From an alpha proteobacterium SCGC AAA015-N04 (GTDB taxonomy: Bacteria > Pseudomonadota > Alphaproteobacteria > Puniceispirillales > Marisalimonadaceae), in NCBI GenBank assembly GCA_000383115.1, contig KB910544.1, positions 1 to 64,000 of the forward strand: DNA of 64,000 nucleotides, given 5' to 3'. Both the position numbers and the translations under genes were made by a program. The first letter of the stretch is position 1. Every line of letters begins with the position of its first letter. Positions 7,552 through 15,957 of this stretch are shown here, one piece after another. Under the pieces are notes generated by a model. It had not been told where the DNA came from and did no database searches. It saw only the letters and a program-made list of their open reading frames with translations.

Positions 7552-8688
7552 TTACATTTTACATTCAGAAACATATGCGTTTGAATGATCCTTTAACCCT
7601 ACTGAAACAATCTTATTAGTAAGGATTTTACCTTCCTTAATTACTTCACGAACATAAATGTCCTGAATAGGATGATGATTTTTATCAAAACTAAATTTAC
7701 CTCTTGTTGACAAAAAGTCAGCTTTTCTGAGAGCATCTCTAAATTTATCCATATCTTTCACTTTTGCTTTTGACATTGCCGAAATTAAAAGCTTGCCAGT
7801 ATCATAACCTTGAGATGCATATAATGAAGGTAACCTTCCATATTCAGATTGGAAATCCTTCACAAACTTTTTGTTTGCATCATTGTCAATGTCTTTTGAC
7901 CACTGAGAAGTGTTTTTAACACCAAGTGCTGCATCACCTACGGCTTTAAGAATACCCTGATCAAATGAAAAAGCTGGGCCAACAACTGGAAGTTTTATTC
8001 CAGATTGTGAAAATTGTTTCATAAATCCAATGCCCATTCCACCTGGTAGAAAAAAGAATACGCTATCAGCACCTGATGCTCTTATTTGAGCAATTTCTGC
8101 AGCATAATCTTTTTGACCTAATTTTGTATAAATTTCACCAGCTAAACTTCCTTTAAAATATCTTTTGTAGCCAGTTAATGCATCCTTACCTGCGGGGTAA
8201 TTTGGAGCAAGTATAAAAGAATTTTTAAATCCAGCAGAATTAGCGTAACCTCCTGCTGCTTCGTGTAAATTATCATTTTGCCAGGCAACGTTAAAATAAT
8301 TCTTATGACATCCTTTACCAGCTAATTTTGATGGCCCAGCATTGGGTGACAAGTAAAATTTACCTTGATTTACAGTGGCAGGCACAACAGCCATTGCTAA
8401 ATTTGACCAGATTATACCCGTTAACACATCTACTTTATCAGACTGTATCATTTTGTCAGCTAATTGAACCGCAATGTCTGGTTTACGCTGATCATCTTTT
8501 GTAATTACGGAAATATTTTTATTACCTTTAACAGCTAGCATAAAACCGTCTCTAACATCAATGCCTAAACCTGAACCACCACCTGATAATGTGGTTATCA
8601 TACCGACTTTTACCTTATGACCATCGCCAAAAGATGATGAGGACCCCAATATCATCAGAGCCGCTAATGTTGTAGTAAACTTTTTCAT
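7552..8688 (-). CDS. livK: ABC transporter substrate-binding protein (LivK type)
   Basis: This protein of 378 residues has an N-terminal signal peptide (MKKF, hydrophobic stretch to about residue 20, then FGDGHKVKVG). It is followed by the Peripla_BP_6 fold: VGMITTLSGGGSGLGIDVRDG, a TKDDQRKPDIAVQLADK motif, and YASQGYDTGKLL in the second lobe. It is the periplasmic receptor for the operon. The ligand is uncertain: this receptor family binds branched-chain amino acids but also amides and aromatic or short organic acids. The start has AGAGGA eight bases upstream. Confidence 0.88.
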   Translation of the reverse strand: MKKFTTTLAALMILGSSSSFGDGHKVKVGMITTLSGGGSGLGIDVRDGFMLAVKGNKNISVITKDDQRKPDIAVQLADKMIQSDKVDVLTGIIWSNLAMAVVPATVNQGKFYLSPNAGPSKLAGKGCHKNYFNVAWQNDNLHEAAGGYANSAGFKNSFILAPNYPAGKDALTGYKRYFKGSLAGEIYTKLGQKDYAAEIAQIRASGADSVFFFLPGGMGIGFMKQFSQSGIKLPVVGPAFSFDQGILKAVGDAALGVKNTSQWSKDIDNDANKKFVKDFQSEYGRLPSLYASQGYDTGKLLISAMSKAKVKDMDKFRDALRKADFLSTRGKFSFDKNHHPIQDIYVREVIKEGKILTNKIVSVGLKDHSNAYVSECKM

Positions 8689-8725
8689 ATCAAATCCTCT
8701 AATAATCCTTTAAATAAGAATCAGG

Positions 8726-8752
8726 AGTATATAACAAATTACGTAAAGGCAA
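8726..8752 (-). promoter_or_regulatory. Candidate promoter of the liv operon
   Basis: On the minus strand there is TTGCCT (8752-8747), a 15-base spacer and TATACT (8731-8726), about 38 bases before the livK start. The spacer is short for sigma-70, so this is only a candidate. The gap between the upstream small gene and livK is only 89 bp, leaving few alternatives. Confidence 0.3.
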
Positions 8753-8777
8753 AGTATAAAATTTTTTATTAATACGG

Positions 8778-8969
8778 TTAAAAATCTACTTCAATACCGT
8801 TAATAGTAAAAGTTTTTCCATTAAATCCTAGGTCCATTTTTTCAATATCTGTCATATTTTCACTATCAACTCTTCTGTAAGGATTTTTTTTCATTTGCTC
8901 TAATCGAGTTTCTTTTTTTACAGAAACAATGTTTTTTCTAGATTTTAAATTTTTTACCCAGTTAAGCAT
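8778..8969 (-). CDS. Small protein of unknown function downstream of the DCC-family gene
   Basis: This encodes 63 residues, rich in lysine and arginine in the first half (LKSRKN, KKETRLEQMKKNPYRR) and acidic in the second (DSENMTDIEKMDLGFNG, ending NGIEVDF). It has no membrane segment and no family I recognise. It follows the DCC-family gene by 5 bp in the same direction, so it is probably the third gene of the coq7 operon. The tight spacing is the main support that it is real. Confidence 0.55.
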   Translation of the reverse strand: MLNWVKNLKSRKNIVSVKKETRLEQMKKNPYRRVDSENMTDIEKMDLGFNGKTFTINGIEVDF

Positions 8970-8974
8970 TTATT

Positions 8975-9352
8975 CTAAATAACCTTCTGGTTTGCCATTT
9001 GACAATGTGTAAGTTTTTTAAATCTATAATTTGCAAATAGTTTATAAGTGATCTTAGCAATTGAGTAAACAATAGGAGTTTTTATCAAAATAGATAAAAT
9101 TTTCCAATACCTAAGCTGACTCCATATTACTGTGAATGCATCAACCCCAATTTTTAAATTGGAATTTTGATCTGATACATGCAAAAAAAGCAGAGCGTCA
9201 TATTGTGAAATTTTAATATCCTTTAGTTTTTTAGGATTTGATGCTACATCATGCCATTCAAAAATATTTTTTGGGGCTATTCTTTTGTAGTAGTTAATTT
9301 CTTTGCTACAAAGACCACATTTTCCATCATAAAAAACTTGAATTACTTTCAT
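8975..9352 (-). CDS. DCC family (DUF393) thiol-disulfide oxidoreductase-like protein
   Basis: This protein of 125 residues opens with VFYDGKCGLCSKEINYYKR, the D-x-x-C-x-x-C motif (D9, C12, C15) that defines the DCC/DUF393 family. Members are predicted thiol-disulfide oxidoreductases of thioredoxin-like type; their substrates are largely unknown. It lies 10 bp after coq7 in the same direction. A role linked to ubiquinone hydroxylation is a context guess only. Confidence 0.85.
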   Translation of the reverse strand: MKVIQVFYDGKCGLCSKEINYYKRIAPKNIFEWHDVASNPKKLKDIKISQYDALLFLHVSDQNSNLKIGVDAFTVIWSQLRYWKILSILIKTPIVYSIAKITYKLFANYRFKKLTHCQMANQKVI

Positions 9353-9362
9353 TGTATAAAAC

Positions 9363-9944
9363 CTAATATTGTTTAGAAATATTTACTGCAAAACTAGATC
9401 CTGATCCAATTAAGTTTAACCAAAATTTTTCAAAAATGTTGTTATTTTCAATTCCCTTAAATAACTTTTCTTTATTTTGATGCTCTACCTCTTCTTCGCA
9501 ACACTTTTCTAACACCCTAAGTAGTTCAAAAGAAATAGAATTTTTATACAAAAGATCAATTTCTTCTTTATAATGTTTCTCAATAAAAGTTTCAACTGAT
9601 TGAATCGTTACACAAAAGAATCTATAGCCTAATAATGCTGAAAAAAAACCTAACCCAAACCCTAATATTCTCCATAAAGCAAATAATTGACTATAATTTT
9701 TTTTTGGTAATATATGGCTCATTACAATTAAATGATTCTTTTCAGTTTGATGATATTCTTTAGACTTGTTTTGAATTTTTTTATTCCAAAACACACTCTT
9801 AACTCCTAAATAAATCCATACTGCACCATATTCTCCAGCGTGGTTGGATCTTATCCAACCAGTCATTGACATGGGTAAATAAGCTTTATGCGCTTTATGC
9901 GCTTTATGCACTTTATAATTTTTTAAAATGGTTATATTTTTCAT
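9363..9944 (-). CDS. coq7: 3-demethoxyubiquinol 3-hydroxylase (Coq7)
   Basis: This protein of 193 residues belongs to the Coq7/UbiF-type di-iron family, which hydroxylates the ubiquinone ring in the next-to-last synthesis step. Iron-ligand motifs are visible: N-H-A-G-E-Y-G-A near residue 37, the E-x-x-H type YHQTEKNHL near residue 66, E in QSVETFIEKHY, and the C-terminal E-E-E-V-E-H. An Ala-His-Lys repeat at residues 13-21 precedes the conserved GWIRSNHAGE block and is not part of the family core. It is the first gene of a small operon with the DCC protein. The chosen ATG at 9944 includes the repeat; an ATG just before the core could also serve. Confidence 0.92.
   Translation of the reverse strand: MKNITILKNYKVHKAHKAHKAYLPMSMTGWIRSNHAGEYGAVWIYLGVKSVFWNKKIQNKSKEYHQTEKNHLIVMSHILPKKNYSQLFALWRILGFGLGFFSALLGYRFFCVTIQSVETFIEKHYKEEIDLLYKNSISFELLRVLEKCCEEEVEHQNKEKLFKGIENNNIFEKFWLNLIGSGSSFAVNISKQY
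9883..9918. repeat. Short tandem repeat (9-bp unit, three perfect plus one degenerate copy) inside coq7
   Basis: The unit GCTTTATGC repeats at 9883-9891, 9892-9900 and 9901-9909, with a degenerate fourth copy at 9910-9918. It is in frame and encodes Lys-Ala-His repeats at the Coq7 N-terminus. Slippage by whole units would change the length of the tail without breaking the frame. Confidence 0.9.
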
Positions 9945-10068
9945 GATTGTTTATGATAAAGTTTCGAATATATTTATTTATAACTTTTTTTTTAGTTTTC
10001 AATAATTTTGTTTATTTCAATTATATTGGCATTCGTTTTGCACATTATATTTGCAAAGGAGAATTAAA

Positions 10069-10242
10069 TTGGAACCTATATCAATATTTTCTGTAATTTT
10101 ACAACTTTCTAATTTTTCACCCCAATTTGATAATTTTTTACAAATAGATAAGGAAAAAAATATTACTAGAACTGAATTAATTGAAGCCTATAGAGCAAAC
10201 ATTAATTCTCTTCAATATCGAAATAAAAAACAAAATCAGTAA
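10069..10242 (+). CDS. Small protein of unknown function
   Basis: The proposed reading frame of 57 codons starts at TTG 10069, because AAAGGAG at 10056-10062 is ideally placed; a TTG at 10051 would leave this site inside the gene. The product has a hydrophobic beginning (ISIFSVILQLSNF) and a charged second half (DKEKNITRTELIEAYRANI). I recognise no family. The good ribosome site argues that it is real, but the short length and lack of an ATG keep confidence low. Confidence 0.4.
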   Translation: MEPISIFSVILQLSNFSPQFDNFLQIDKEKNITRTELIEAYRANINSLQYRNKKQNQ

Positions 10243-10306
10243 TGGTTCTACGTCAAAAATCTTATTTGAATAAATTAATAATTATTTTTAGATTTGTATT
10301 GTATAC

Positions 10307-10334
10307 TTGACTCATATATTTAATTCGTAATAAT
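10307..10334 (+). promoter_or_regulatory. Candidate promoter of the tct operon
   Basis: TTGACT at 10307-10312 is followed after a 15-16 base gap by TAATAAT at 10328-10334. This lies in the only non-coding gap (10243-10479) ahead of tctC and would give a leader of roughly 140 bases. Apart from this and the small hairpin at 10443, I see nothing in the gap. Confidence 0.3.
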
Positions 10335-10442
10335 CAATCTATTCATTAGGTAAGTAATTTTAAATTTATTAAGTTGCTATAACATTGAATTGTAATGGGT
10401 ATTTATTTACTCACATGATGCTGTTTTTAATAGTATTCATAA

Positions 10443-10456
10443 CCAGCTTTTGCTGG
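10443..10456 (+). promoter_or_regulatory. Small stem-loop ahead of the tctC ribosome site
   Basis: CCAGC and GCTGG pair around a TTTT loop, about 10 bases before the ACGGAGGAAAA ribosome site and 24 bases before the tctC ATG. A 5-bp GC-rich stem is noticeable in this AT-rich leader. It could stabilise the 5' end or tune translation, but no known riboswitch is recognised. Confidence 0.35.
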
Positions 10457-10479
10457 ATAATCATTACGGAGGAAAATAA

Positions 10480-11457
10480 ATGATTAAATCTAAAACACTT
10501 TTCAAAGTTGGTACTGGTCTGGCCGTTATAGTGTCAGCTGTCGCTTTCACTACTAGTCCTACTCTAGCTTCAAAAAAGCCCGCAATTGAAGTTGTTACTC
10601 ATGCGGGAGCAGGCGGAGGGACCGATGTCAACTCTCGAATGATGATGCTTCGTTCAAGAAGAACTCTTAAGCAAGACATGGTTGTTGTTAACAAAAGAGG
10701 TGGTGGTGGTGCCGCAGCTATGAACTATTTCATGACAAGACCAGCAGATGGAAATACAATATTAACTTTTACAGTGGGACACGCTATCACAATGGCTATG
10801 GGCAAAACTAAGTTAAAAGTTAGTGATATGGCTCCAATAGCTAGAGGTACGAATGATCCTCAAATTCTTATGGTAAATTGCAAAAAAAGTCCATATAAAA
10901 CACCTGAAGATTTTGTTGCCGGAATGAAGAAAGGTGACAAAATGACATTTGGAGGAACTCATACTGGTACCATTGATCACATTACTGTTTATTTATGGGC
11001 AAAAAAACTAGGTCAAAAAATGCCTAAATATATCCCGTTTAAAGGTGGAGCAGAATTAGCAACAAGACTTGTTGCGGGAGAAGTTGATGTAGGAACACTT
11101 AATTTATCTGAAGCAGCAGCACCAGTTGAAGCTGGCGATGTTTGTCCTCTTGTAATATTAGGAGAAAACGCAATGGCTCCTATTCCAAAAGCTAAAACAG
11201 CTAAATCTCTTGGAATAGATCTAGTTCTTTCAACAACAAGAGGTTTCGTAACTCATGCTGGCGTTGATAAAGCTAGAGTTGCTGAACTTGAAAAAGGAAT
11301 GGCAAAAGCGATGAAACATTCTATGTATCAAGCTTATCTAGCAAATTCTGGATTAGATAATACTTCACCTCAACCTTCTGGACCTTGGGGTAAGCAAATT
11401 GCCTTTATGGTTGGTGAGTTTGGACCAGCTCTTAAAGAGATGGGCTTAATGAAGTAA
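10480..11457 (+). CDS. tctC: Tripartite tricarboxylate transporter substrate-binding protein (TctC/Bug type)
   Basis: This protein of 325 residues has a signal peptide (KTLFKVGTGLAVIVSAVAFTTSPTLAS). The mature part has the Bug-receptor pattern: I-E-V-V-T-H-A-G-A-G-G-G-T-D, then V-N-K-R-G-G-G-G-A-A-A, a P-A-D-G-N-T block, and the F-K-G-G-A-E-L-A-T-R-L-V-A-G-E-V-D segment. These receptors bind citrate-like or other carboxylates and work with TctA/TctB. A clear GGAGG site precedes the ATG. The ligand cannot be read from sequence. Confidence 0.9.
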   Translation: MIKSKTLFKVGTGLAVIVSAVAFTTSPTLASKKPAIEVVTHAGAGGGTDVNSRMMMLRSRRTLKQDMVVVNKRGGGGAAAMNYFMTRPADGNTILTFTVGHAITMAMGKTKLKVSDMAPIARGTNDPQILMVNCKKSPYKTPEDFVAGMKKGDKMTFGGTHTGTIDHITVYLWAKKLGQKMPKYIPFKGGAELATRLVAGEVDVGTLNLSEAAAPVEAGDVCPLVILGENAMAPIPKAKTAKSLGIDLVLSTTRGFVTHAGVDKARVAELEKGMAKAMKHSMYQAYLANSGLDNTSPQPSGPWGKQIAFMVGEFGPALKEMGLMK

Positions 11458-11464
11458 ATATTTA

Positions 11465-11497
11465 TTAATGCCCTCTTATTATATAAGGGGGCATTAA
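11465..11497 (+). terminator. Strong stem-loop between tctC and tctB
   Basis: A 15-bp stem (TTAATGCCCTCTTAT with ATAAGGGGGCATTAA, one T-G pair) closes a 3-base loop, starting 8 bp after the tctC stop. Only AACAAAC follows, with no U-tract on the plus strand. It is more likely an mRNA-stabilising or partial-termination element than a full terminator, favouring receptor over permease expression. Confidence 0.75.
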
Positions 11498-11507
11498 AAC
11501 AAACATT

Positions 11508-11969
11508 ATGTCTAATAAATTTTATATAGTTCCATTATTTCTTACCATATTTTCAATTATTATAATTGGAATATCTTTGCAATTAGATACTTCGCCTGAA
11601 ATGATAGTAGGCGACAGTATGCAAGCTAGATCTTTTCCCATTTTTTTAATGGTTCTTAAGCTTATTTTAATAGCAGTGCTAACATTCCAATATAAAGCTA
11701 AAAATCCAGACGCTATTAAATTAGAAAAATTTCCTACTTGGGGTAGTATGGGCTTATTTTTAATCTTTTATTTGCTAACAGTGTATACTGATATGTTTAT
11801 TGGAATTTTTGTAGTTATGTTATTAATGGGATTATTATGGGGTGAGAAAAGAATTTGGCTTTCTTTTTTAACAGCAACATTAACCCCTTTATTAATTTTT
11901 TTATTGTTTGATTTTGTTTTAAAAATTAGATTCCCAAGAGGAATATTAATGGATTTGTATTATGGATAG
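11508..11969 (+). CDS. tctB: Tripartite tricarboxylate transporter TctB-type small permease subunit
   Basis: This protein of 153 residues has four hydrophobic helices (about 5-23, 43-60, 78-96 and 100-140), the usual size and topology of TctB. Its Q-A-R-S-F-P block near residue 40 matches the R-x-F-P motif of the family. It lies between tctC and tctA, the normal order. By family it is the small integral membrane subunit that associates with TctA. Confidence 0.85.
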   Translation: MSNKFYIVPLFLTIFSIIIIGISLQLDTSPEMIVGDSMQARSFPIFLMVLKLILIAVLTFQYKAKNPDAIKLEKFPTWGSMGLFLIFYLLTVYTDMFIGIFVVMLLMGLLWGEKRIWLSFLTATLTPLLIFLLFDFVLKIRFPRGILMDLYYG

Positions 11970-11980
11970 AGTGTTAAATC

Positions 11981-13466
11981 ATGTTTGAACAAGGATTAAC
12001 TGCAATGCTGTCAGTTGCAACTGATCCCTATTTACTTTTTTTAATTTTTGTTACAACTATATTAGGGGTTGTAATAGGAGTATTACCAGGTTTAGGTGCA
12101 ACAACTGGGGCTGCACTATTATTACCTTTTACTCTAACCATGGATCCAGTTCACGCGATAGCAGTCCTTGCGACAATTTATGTTTCAGCAACTTTTGCTG
12201 GATCTATAACTGCTATTTTAATTAACACACCTGGAACTTCGGCTGCAGCTGCAACAACTTTTGATGGTTATCCTCTTGCTCAAAAAGGTGAAGCAGGAAG
12301 AGCGTTAGGAGTTGCTGTGATTTCAAGTACTGTTGGTGGAATATTTTCTGTAATAATTCTATGTTTTGCAGCACCATTGTTGGCCAGAGTAGCTTACGAA
12401 TTCCGATCACCTGAATATTTTGCATTAACAGTATTTGGCTTGTCCATGCTTGCCAGTATAAGCGCTGGTGGAGCTGTAAAAAATTTAATAGGTGGAATAT
12501 TTGGAGTTTGGTTATCAACAATTGGAGCAGAACGAGTAACAGGAATTGAACGATTTATGTTTGGCAATTATGAGCTATATGAAGGTATTCATTTTGTTCC
12601 AATATTTATTGGGCTTTTTGCAATATCAGAGCTTTTAGTTCAATCCAAAACAGTTAATAAAATTGTGAATACTGTTAGTATGAAAGCTGTCAAGTTGCCC
12701 ACAAAAGAAGATTATAAAAAAATTTGGAAAACTATATTGAGATCCTGTGGAATTGGAACTTTTATTGGTGTTTTACCAGCAGAAGGTGCCACTGTTGCAT
12801 CAATGATTGGATATTCCGAAGCAAGAAGATGGTCTAAAAAACAAAGAAGAATTTGGTAAAGGTTCTATTGAAGGCATAGCTGGCGCCGAGGCTGCAAATA
12901 ATTCTGCAACTGGTGGCGCAATGGTACCTACAATGGTTTTAGGTATTCCAGGAAGTGGTACTACTGCTATCATATTAGTTGGATTAATGGTTCACGGTTT
13001 AAGACCAGGCGTATACCTGTTTACGGAACAAGTAGAAAAAGTCTACCAAATTTTTGGTTCAATGTTTTTTGCTAATATTATGTTTATGCTAATGGGATTA
13101 TATGCTGCCAAATTTTTCGCTAGAGTTTCACTCGTCCCCACAGCCATATTGTGGCCGATTGTTTTTGGACTTTCTGTTATTGGTGCATATGCTTTTCAAG
13201 GCCAACTTTTAGATGTTTGGCTCGCATTAATATTTGGTATAATTGGTTTCTTTGCACGTAGACATGGTTTTTCTGTAGCTCCAATCGCAGTTGGTTTAAT
13301 TCTTGGTGAAATGGTTGAAACAAATTTACAACATTCTCTTAAAATGTTTGATGGAGCTTGGTGGATGATCTTTGCTCAACCTCTTGCTCTTATGTTTTTA
13401 GTATTTGCCTTTTTAGGTTTATGTGGACCTATGATTTTTTCTTGGATAACTAAACAAAAAAAATAA
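11981..13466 (+). pseudogene. tctA: Tripartite tricarboxylate transporter large permease TctA, frameshifted
   Basis: The first frame (11981-12859) encodes the N-terminal TctA part, including GVLPGLGATTGAALLLPFT and NTPGTSAAAATTFDGYP. It runs out after IGYSEARRWSK. The rest of TctA (EFGKGSIEGIAGAEAANNSAT, then GIPGSGTTAIILVG) continues in the next frame to 13466. Removing one A from the A6 run at 12836-12841 gives a continuous protein of about 494 residues, the normal TctA length. Both halves look fully conserved, so a recent mutation, strain variant or assembly error is more likely than decay. Its end overlaps the convergent permease gene by 17 bp. Confidence 0.88.
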
Positions 13467-14220
13467 TATTATCTAAAGCCTTACTCATAATAATTGCATT
13501 CGAAAGAAGATATAAAGCTATGAGTGTAAGAACTGAATGCAAAATTAACTTAAAATATTTACTTCCATATTTCACTAAAATTTTTTTCCCTAAAACAGTG
13601 CCTACAAATCCACTAATTATCATTAAAAATATAAGTAAAAAATATTCAGAGTAAGCAAAACCTACAAAACCAAATACCACCACTTTTATCAAATGTTGTA
13701 TAGACATCAATGCTGAATGTGTTGCTAAATGTCTTACTGGTTCAAGATTTAGTGTTTTTACCATTCCTGCTACTAAGGTTCCTGATGCTCCAAAAAACAT
13801 TGTCAAGAAACCTGAAAACACACCACCAATTGTTATTTGCTTTGATCTAATAATTGGAATTTTGCCATACACTGACCACAATATAAATAATGATATTGAT
13901 AACTGAAGCAACCACTCATCTATTTGAATAAAAATGGAACCTCCTATTATAGAACCTATAATTGTCCCAACAGTGAATGGAATTAAAGTATCCTTTTTAA
14001 TGTCTTTGAAAAAAATTATTGTTCTTCCAAGATTAGAACCTATTTGAACAATGCCATGTATTGGTAATAATGCAATAGGTGGTAGTTTGACAGCTAATAA
14101 TCCTAGTAAGATTGCTCCTCCTCCAATCCCAAAAGCTGAAGTAATAAATGAAGTAGCCATACTAATAAAAATTAAAAAATATGCCGTAAGAGTTGAAATT
14201 GTTTCAGGAAACTCTGGCAT
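13450..14220 (-). CDS. TauE/SafE (TSUP) family membrane permease
   Basis: This protein of 256 residues has about eight hydrophobic segments. It carries the TSUP double-repeat glycine motifs: FGIGGGAILLG near residues 30-40 and FFGASGTLVAG near 140-155, plus FVGTVLGKKIL late in the protein. The family exports or imports sulfite, sulfoacetate and other anions. It starts directly after the stop of the upstream thiamine-diphosphate enzyme, so the pair is probably one transcript, and the permease may move that enzyme's substrate or product. Confidence 0.85.
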   Translation of the reverse strand: MPEFPETISTLTAYFLIFISMATSFITSAFGIGGGAILLGLLAVKLPPIALLPIHGIVQIGSNLGRTIIFFKDIKKDTLIPFTVGTIIGSIIGGSIFIQIDEWLLQLSISLFILWSVYGKIPIIRSKQITIGGVFSGFLTMFFGASGTLVAGMVKTLNLEPVRHLATHSALMSIQHLIKVVVFGFVGFAYSEYFLLIFLMIISGFVGTVLGKKILVKYGSKYFKLILHSVLTLIALYLLSNAIIMSKALDNIIFFV

Positions 14221-14221
14221 A

Positions 14222-15874
14222 CTATTTTTTTAAAGCGTGAGGAGGTGGAGCAAAGTAACGCGGCATTTCTCCAACTGATGTTACGTTTACCTCTACTAAT
14301 ACTGGACCATCAAAATTTACAGCTTCTATAAGAACTTTTTCTAAATCTTTTGCAAAGTCAATTCTTTTGTATTTCATTTTGGCTACTTTTGCTAAATCTC
14401 CAAAATTTGGTCCCATTAAATCAGCAAAAAATTTTCGTCCGCCATACATGCTATCTTGTATGTGCTTTATAACACCATAACCGTTATCATTCATTACTAA
14501 GAATACAACATCACAATTTGTTTCAGATGCAGTCCACAAATCTGGGAGATTAAGCATAAACCCTCCATCCCCACACATAGCAATCGTTTTTTTTCCTTTG
14601 CTGGCAATTGCAGCTCCAATAGCTAAAGCCATTCCAGGCCCGATAGCTGCTCCAACAGGATAAATATTTTCAGTAGGTTCATTTATATGCATCATACGGT
14701 TTCCCCACATGCTGTTTGAAATAGTAACATCTCTAACCCACTTACCATCTTTTGGGAGAACTTTTCTTATTATTTCTGGAAATTCTTTATATGCACCCAA
14801 CATATTTTTGTAATCTGAAAATATTTGTTTTTTTAAATCACTGACCTCATCTATCCAATCATTCTCTACACAAATTGAGCCAGCTAATCTTCTAGCTAAC
14901 TCAGCTAGAACCTTTTTAGCATCTCCACAATGAAATTGATTTGTTTTATATGTTCTATTTTTAGCATTGGGATCTATATCAATTTGTACTAAATTTTTTG
15001 GTAATTCAAGTGACATATCTCTGGTTTCATGACCTCTTAATCTACTACCTACTATTAGCATTAAATCTAATGTTTTATAAAATTCCTCTATTAAAGGGAC
15101 AGCATTAAAGGCCCCTAAACACATTTTGTTTATTTCTGAAACCACTCCTCTACCTTGAGTGCTTGTTACTACTGCAAACCCCATTTCTATAAAACGATTA
15201 ATTTCTTCAGTTGCAAACTTAGCTCCATTTCCTACCCATATAATTTTTCTCTTTGAAGATTTTATATAATTTTCTATTTTATCAAGAGATTTTGTATCAC
15301 CTAATTCCCCACTTATATGAGGTAAACTAACCGTATCCAGAAAAGAAGGTCTTTCAATTTTTTTTCTTTGAATGTCTATAGGTATCTCAATTGAAACGGG
15401 TCCTTTTGGAGGTGTAAGAGCAGTCTTGCATGCATAGATTAATTTTTCTAAAGCCTCATCTTCATCATAAATTCTTATAGCCTCTTTAGAAATTGAAGTA
15501 AGCATGCCTAATTGATTAGGAACATCATGGACTGTACCTTGGTTTTTATCTAAATTTTCTGTTGCAGTTTGGCCTGTAAAGTGCAAAACAGACGAACCTG
15601 CAAAACGAGATTCTACGATTGCACCTGCAACATTAGCTGCACCAGGGCCAGTACTTGTAAATACAACACCAAGTCCATTATGGGCTCTAGCATAACCATC
15701 AGCCATATGGCCAGCTCCCATTTCACCTCTTGCAGGGATCATTCTGATATGATTTCTTCTACCAATTGCATCTAGCATCGGTATGTTGTGCACTGAGACT
15801 ACCCCAAAAACGTCCTTCACATCTACTTGATGCAAAAACTCCGAAACCAAATCTCCTACATTGTAGTCTTTCAT
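14222..15874 (-). CDS. Thiamine-diphosphate-dependent enzyme (acetolactate synthase/decarboxylase family)
   Basis: This protein of about 550 residues has the three-domain TPP decarboxylase fold. The N-terminal PYR domain has ARGEMGAGHMADGYAR with the catalytic glutamate near residue 50. The C-terminal PP domain has A-M-C-G-D-G-G-F with N-D-N-G-Y-G, the GDG...N metal motif. I chose the ATG at 15874 because AGGGGGAT sits just before it; an ATG ten codons upstream lacks this. The substrate is unknown. It resembles acetolactate synthase-like, benzoylformate or sulfopyruvate-type enzymes, and the coupled TauE/SafE permease makes a sulfonate substrate possible. Confidence 0.85.
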   Translation of the reverse strand: MKDYNVGDLVSEFLHQVDVKDVFGVVSVHNIPMLDAIGRRNHIRMIPARGEMGAGHMADGYARAHNGLGVVFTSTGPGAANVAGAIVESRFAGSSVLHFTGQTATENLDKNQGTVHDVPNQLGMLTSISKEAIRIYDEDEALEKLIYACKTALTPPKGPVSIEIPIDIQRKKIERPSFLDTVSLPHISGELGDTKSLDKIENYIKSSKRKIIWVGNGAKFATEEINRFIEMGFAVVTSTQGRGVVSEINKMCLGAFNAVPLIEEFYKTLDLMLIVGSRLRGHETRDMSLELPKNLVQIDIDPNAKNRTYKTNQFHCGDAKKVLAELARRLAGSICVENDWIDEVSDLKKQIFSDYKNMLGAYKEFPEIIRKVLPKDGKWVRDVTISNSMWGNRMMHINEPTENIYPVGAAIGPGMALAIGAAIASKGKKTIAMCGDGGFMLNLPDLWTASETNCDVVFLVMNDNGYGVIKHIQDSMYGGRKFFADLMGPNFGDLAKVAKMKYKRIDFAKDLEKVLIEAVNFDGPVLVEVNVTSVGEMPRYFAPPPHALKK

Positions 15875-15957
15875 TATATCCCCCTTTTTGACTATCCTTA
15901 TCAAAAAACATATATTAATTTTTTGAATTATTAAATTTAAATCAATGATTGAATTAT

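Noticed and set aside
12222-12521. Long open frame on the minus strand inside tctA
   Set aside because: It is leucine/glutamine-rich without start signals or homology and lies opposite conserved TctA sequence, so it is a shadow frame.
12836-12842. Programmed -1 frameshift at AAAAAAC in tctA
   Set aside because: Restoring the TctA frame needs skipping one base (+1), not a -1 shift, and no downstream pseudoknot is evident.
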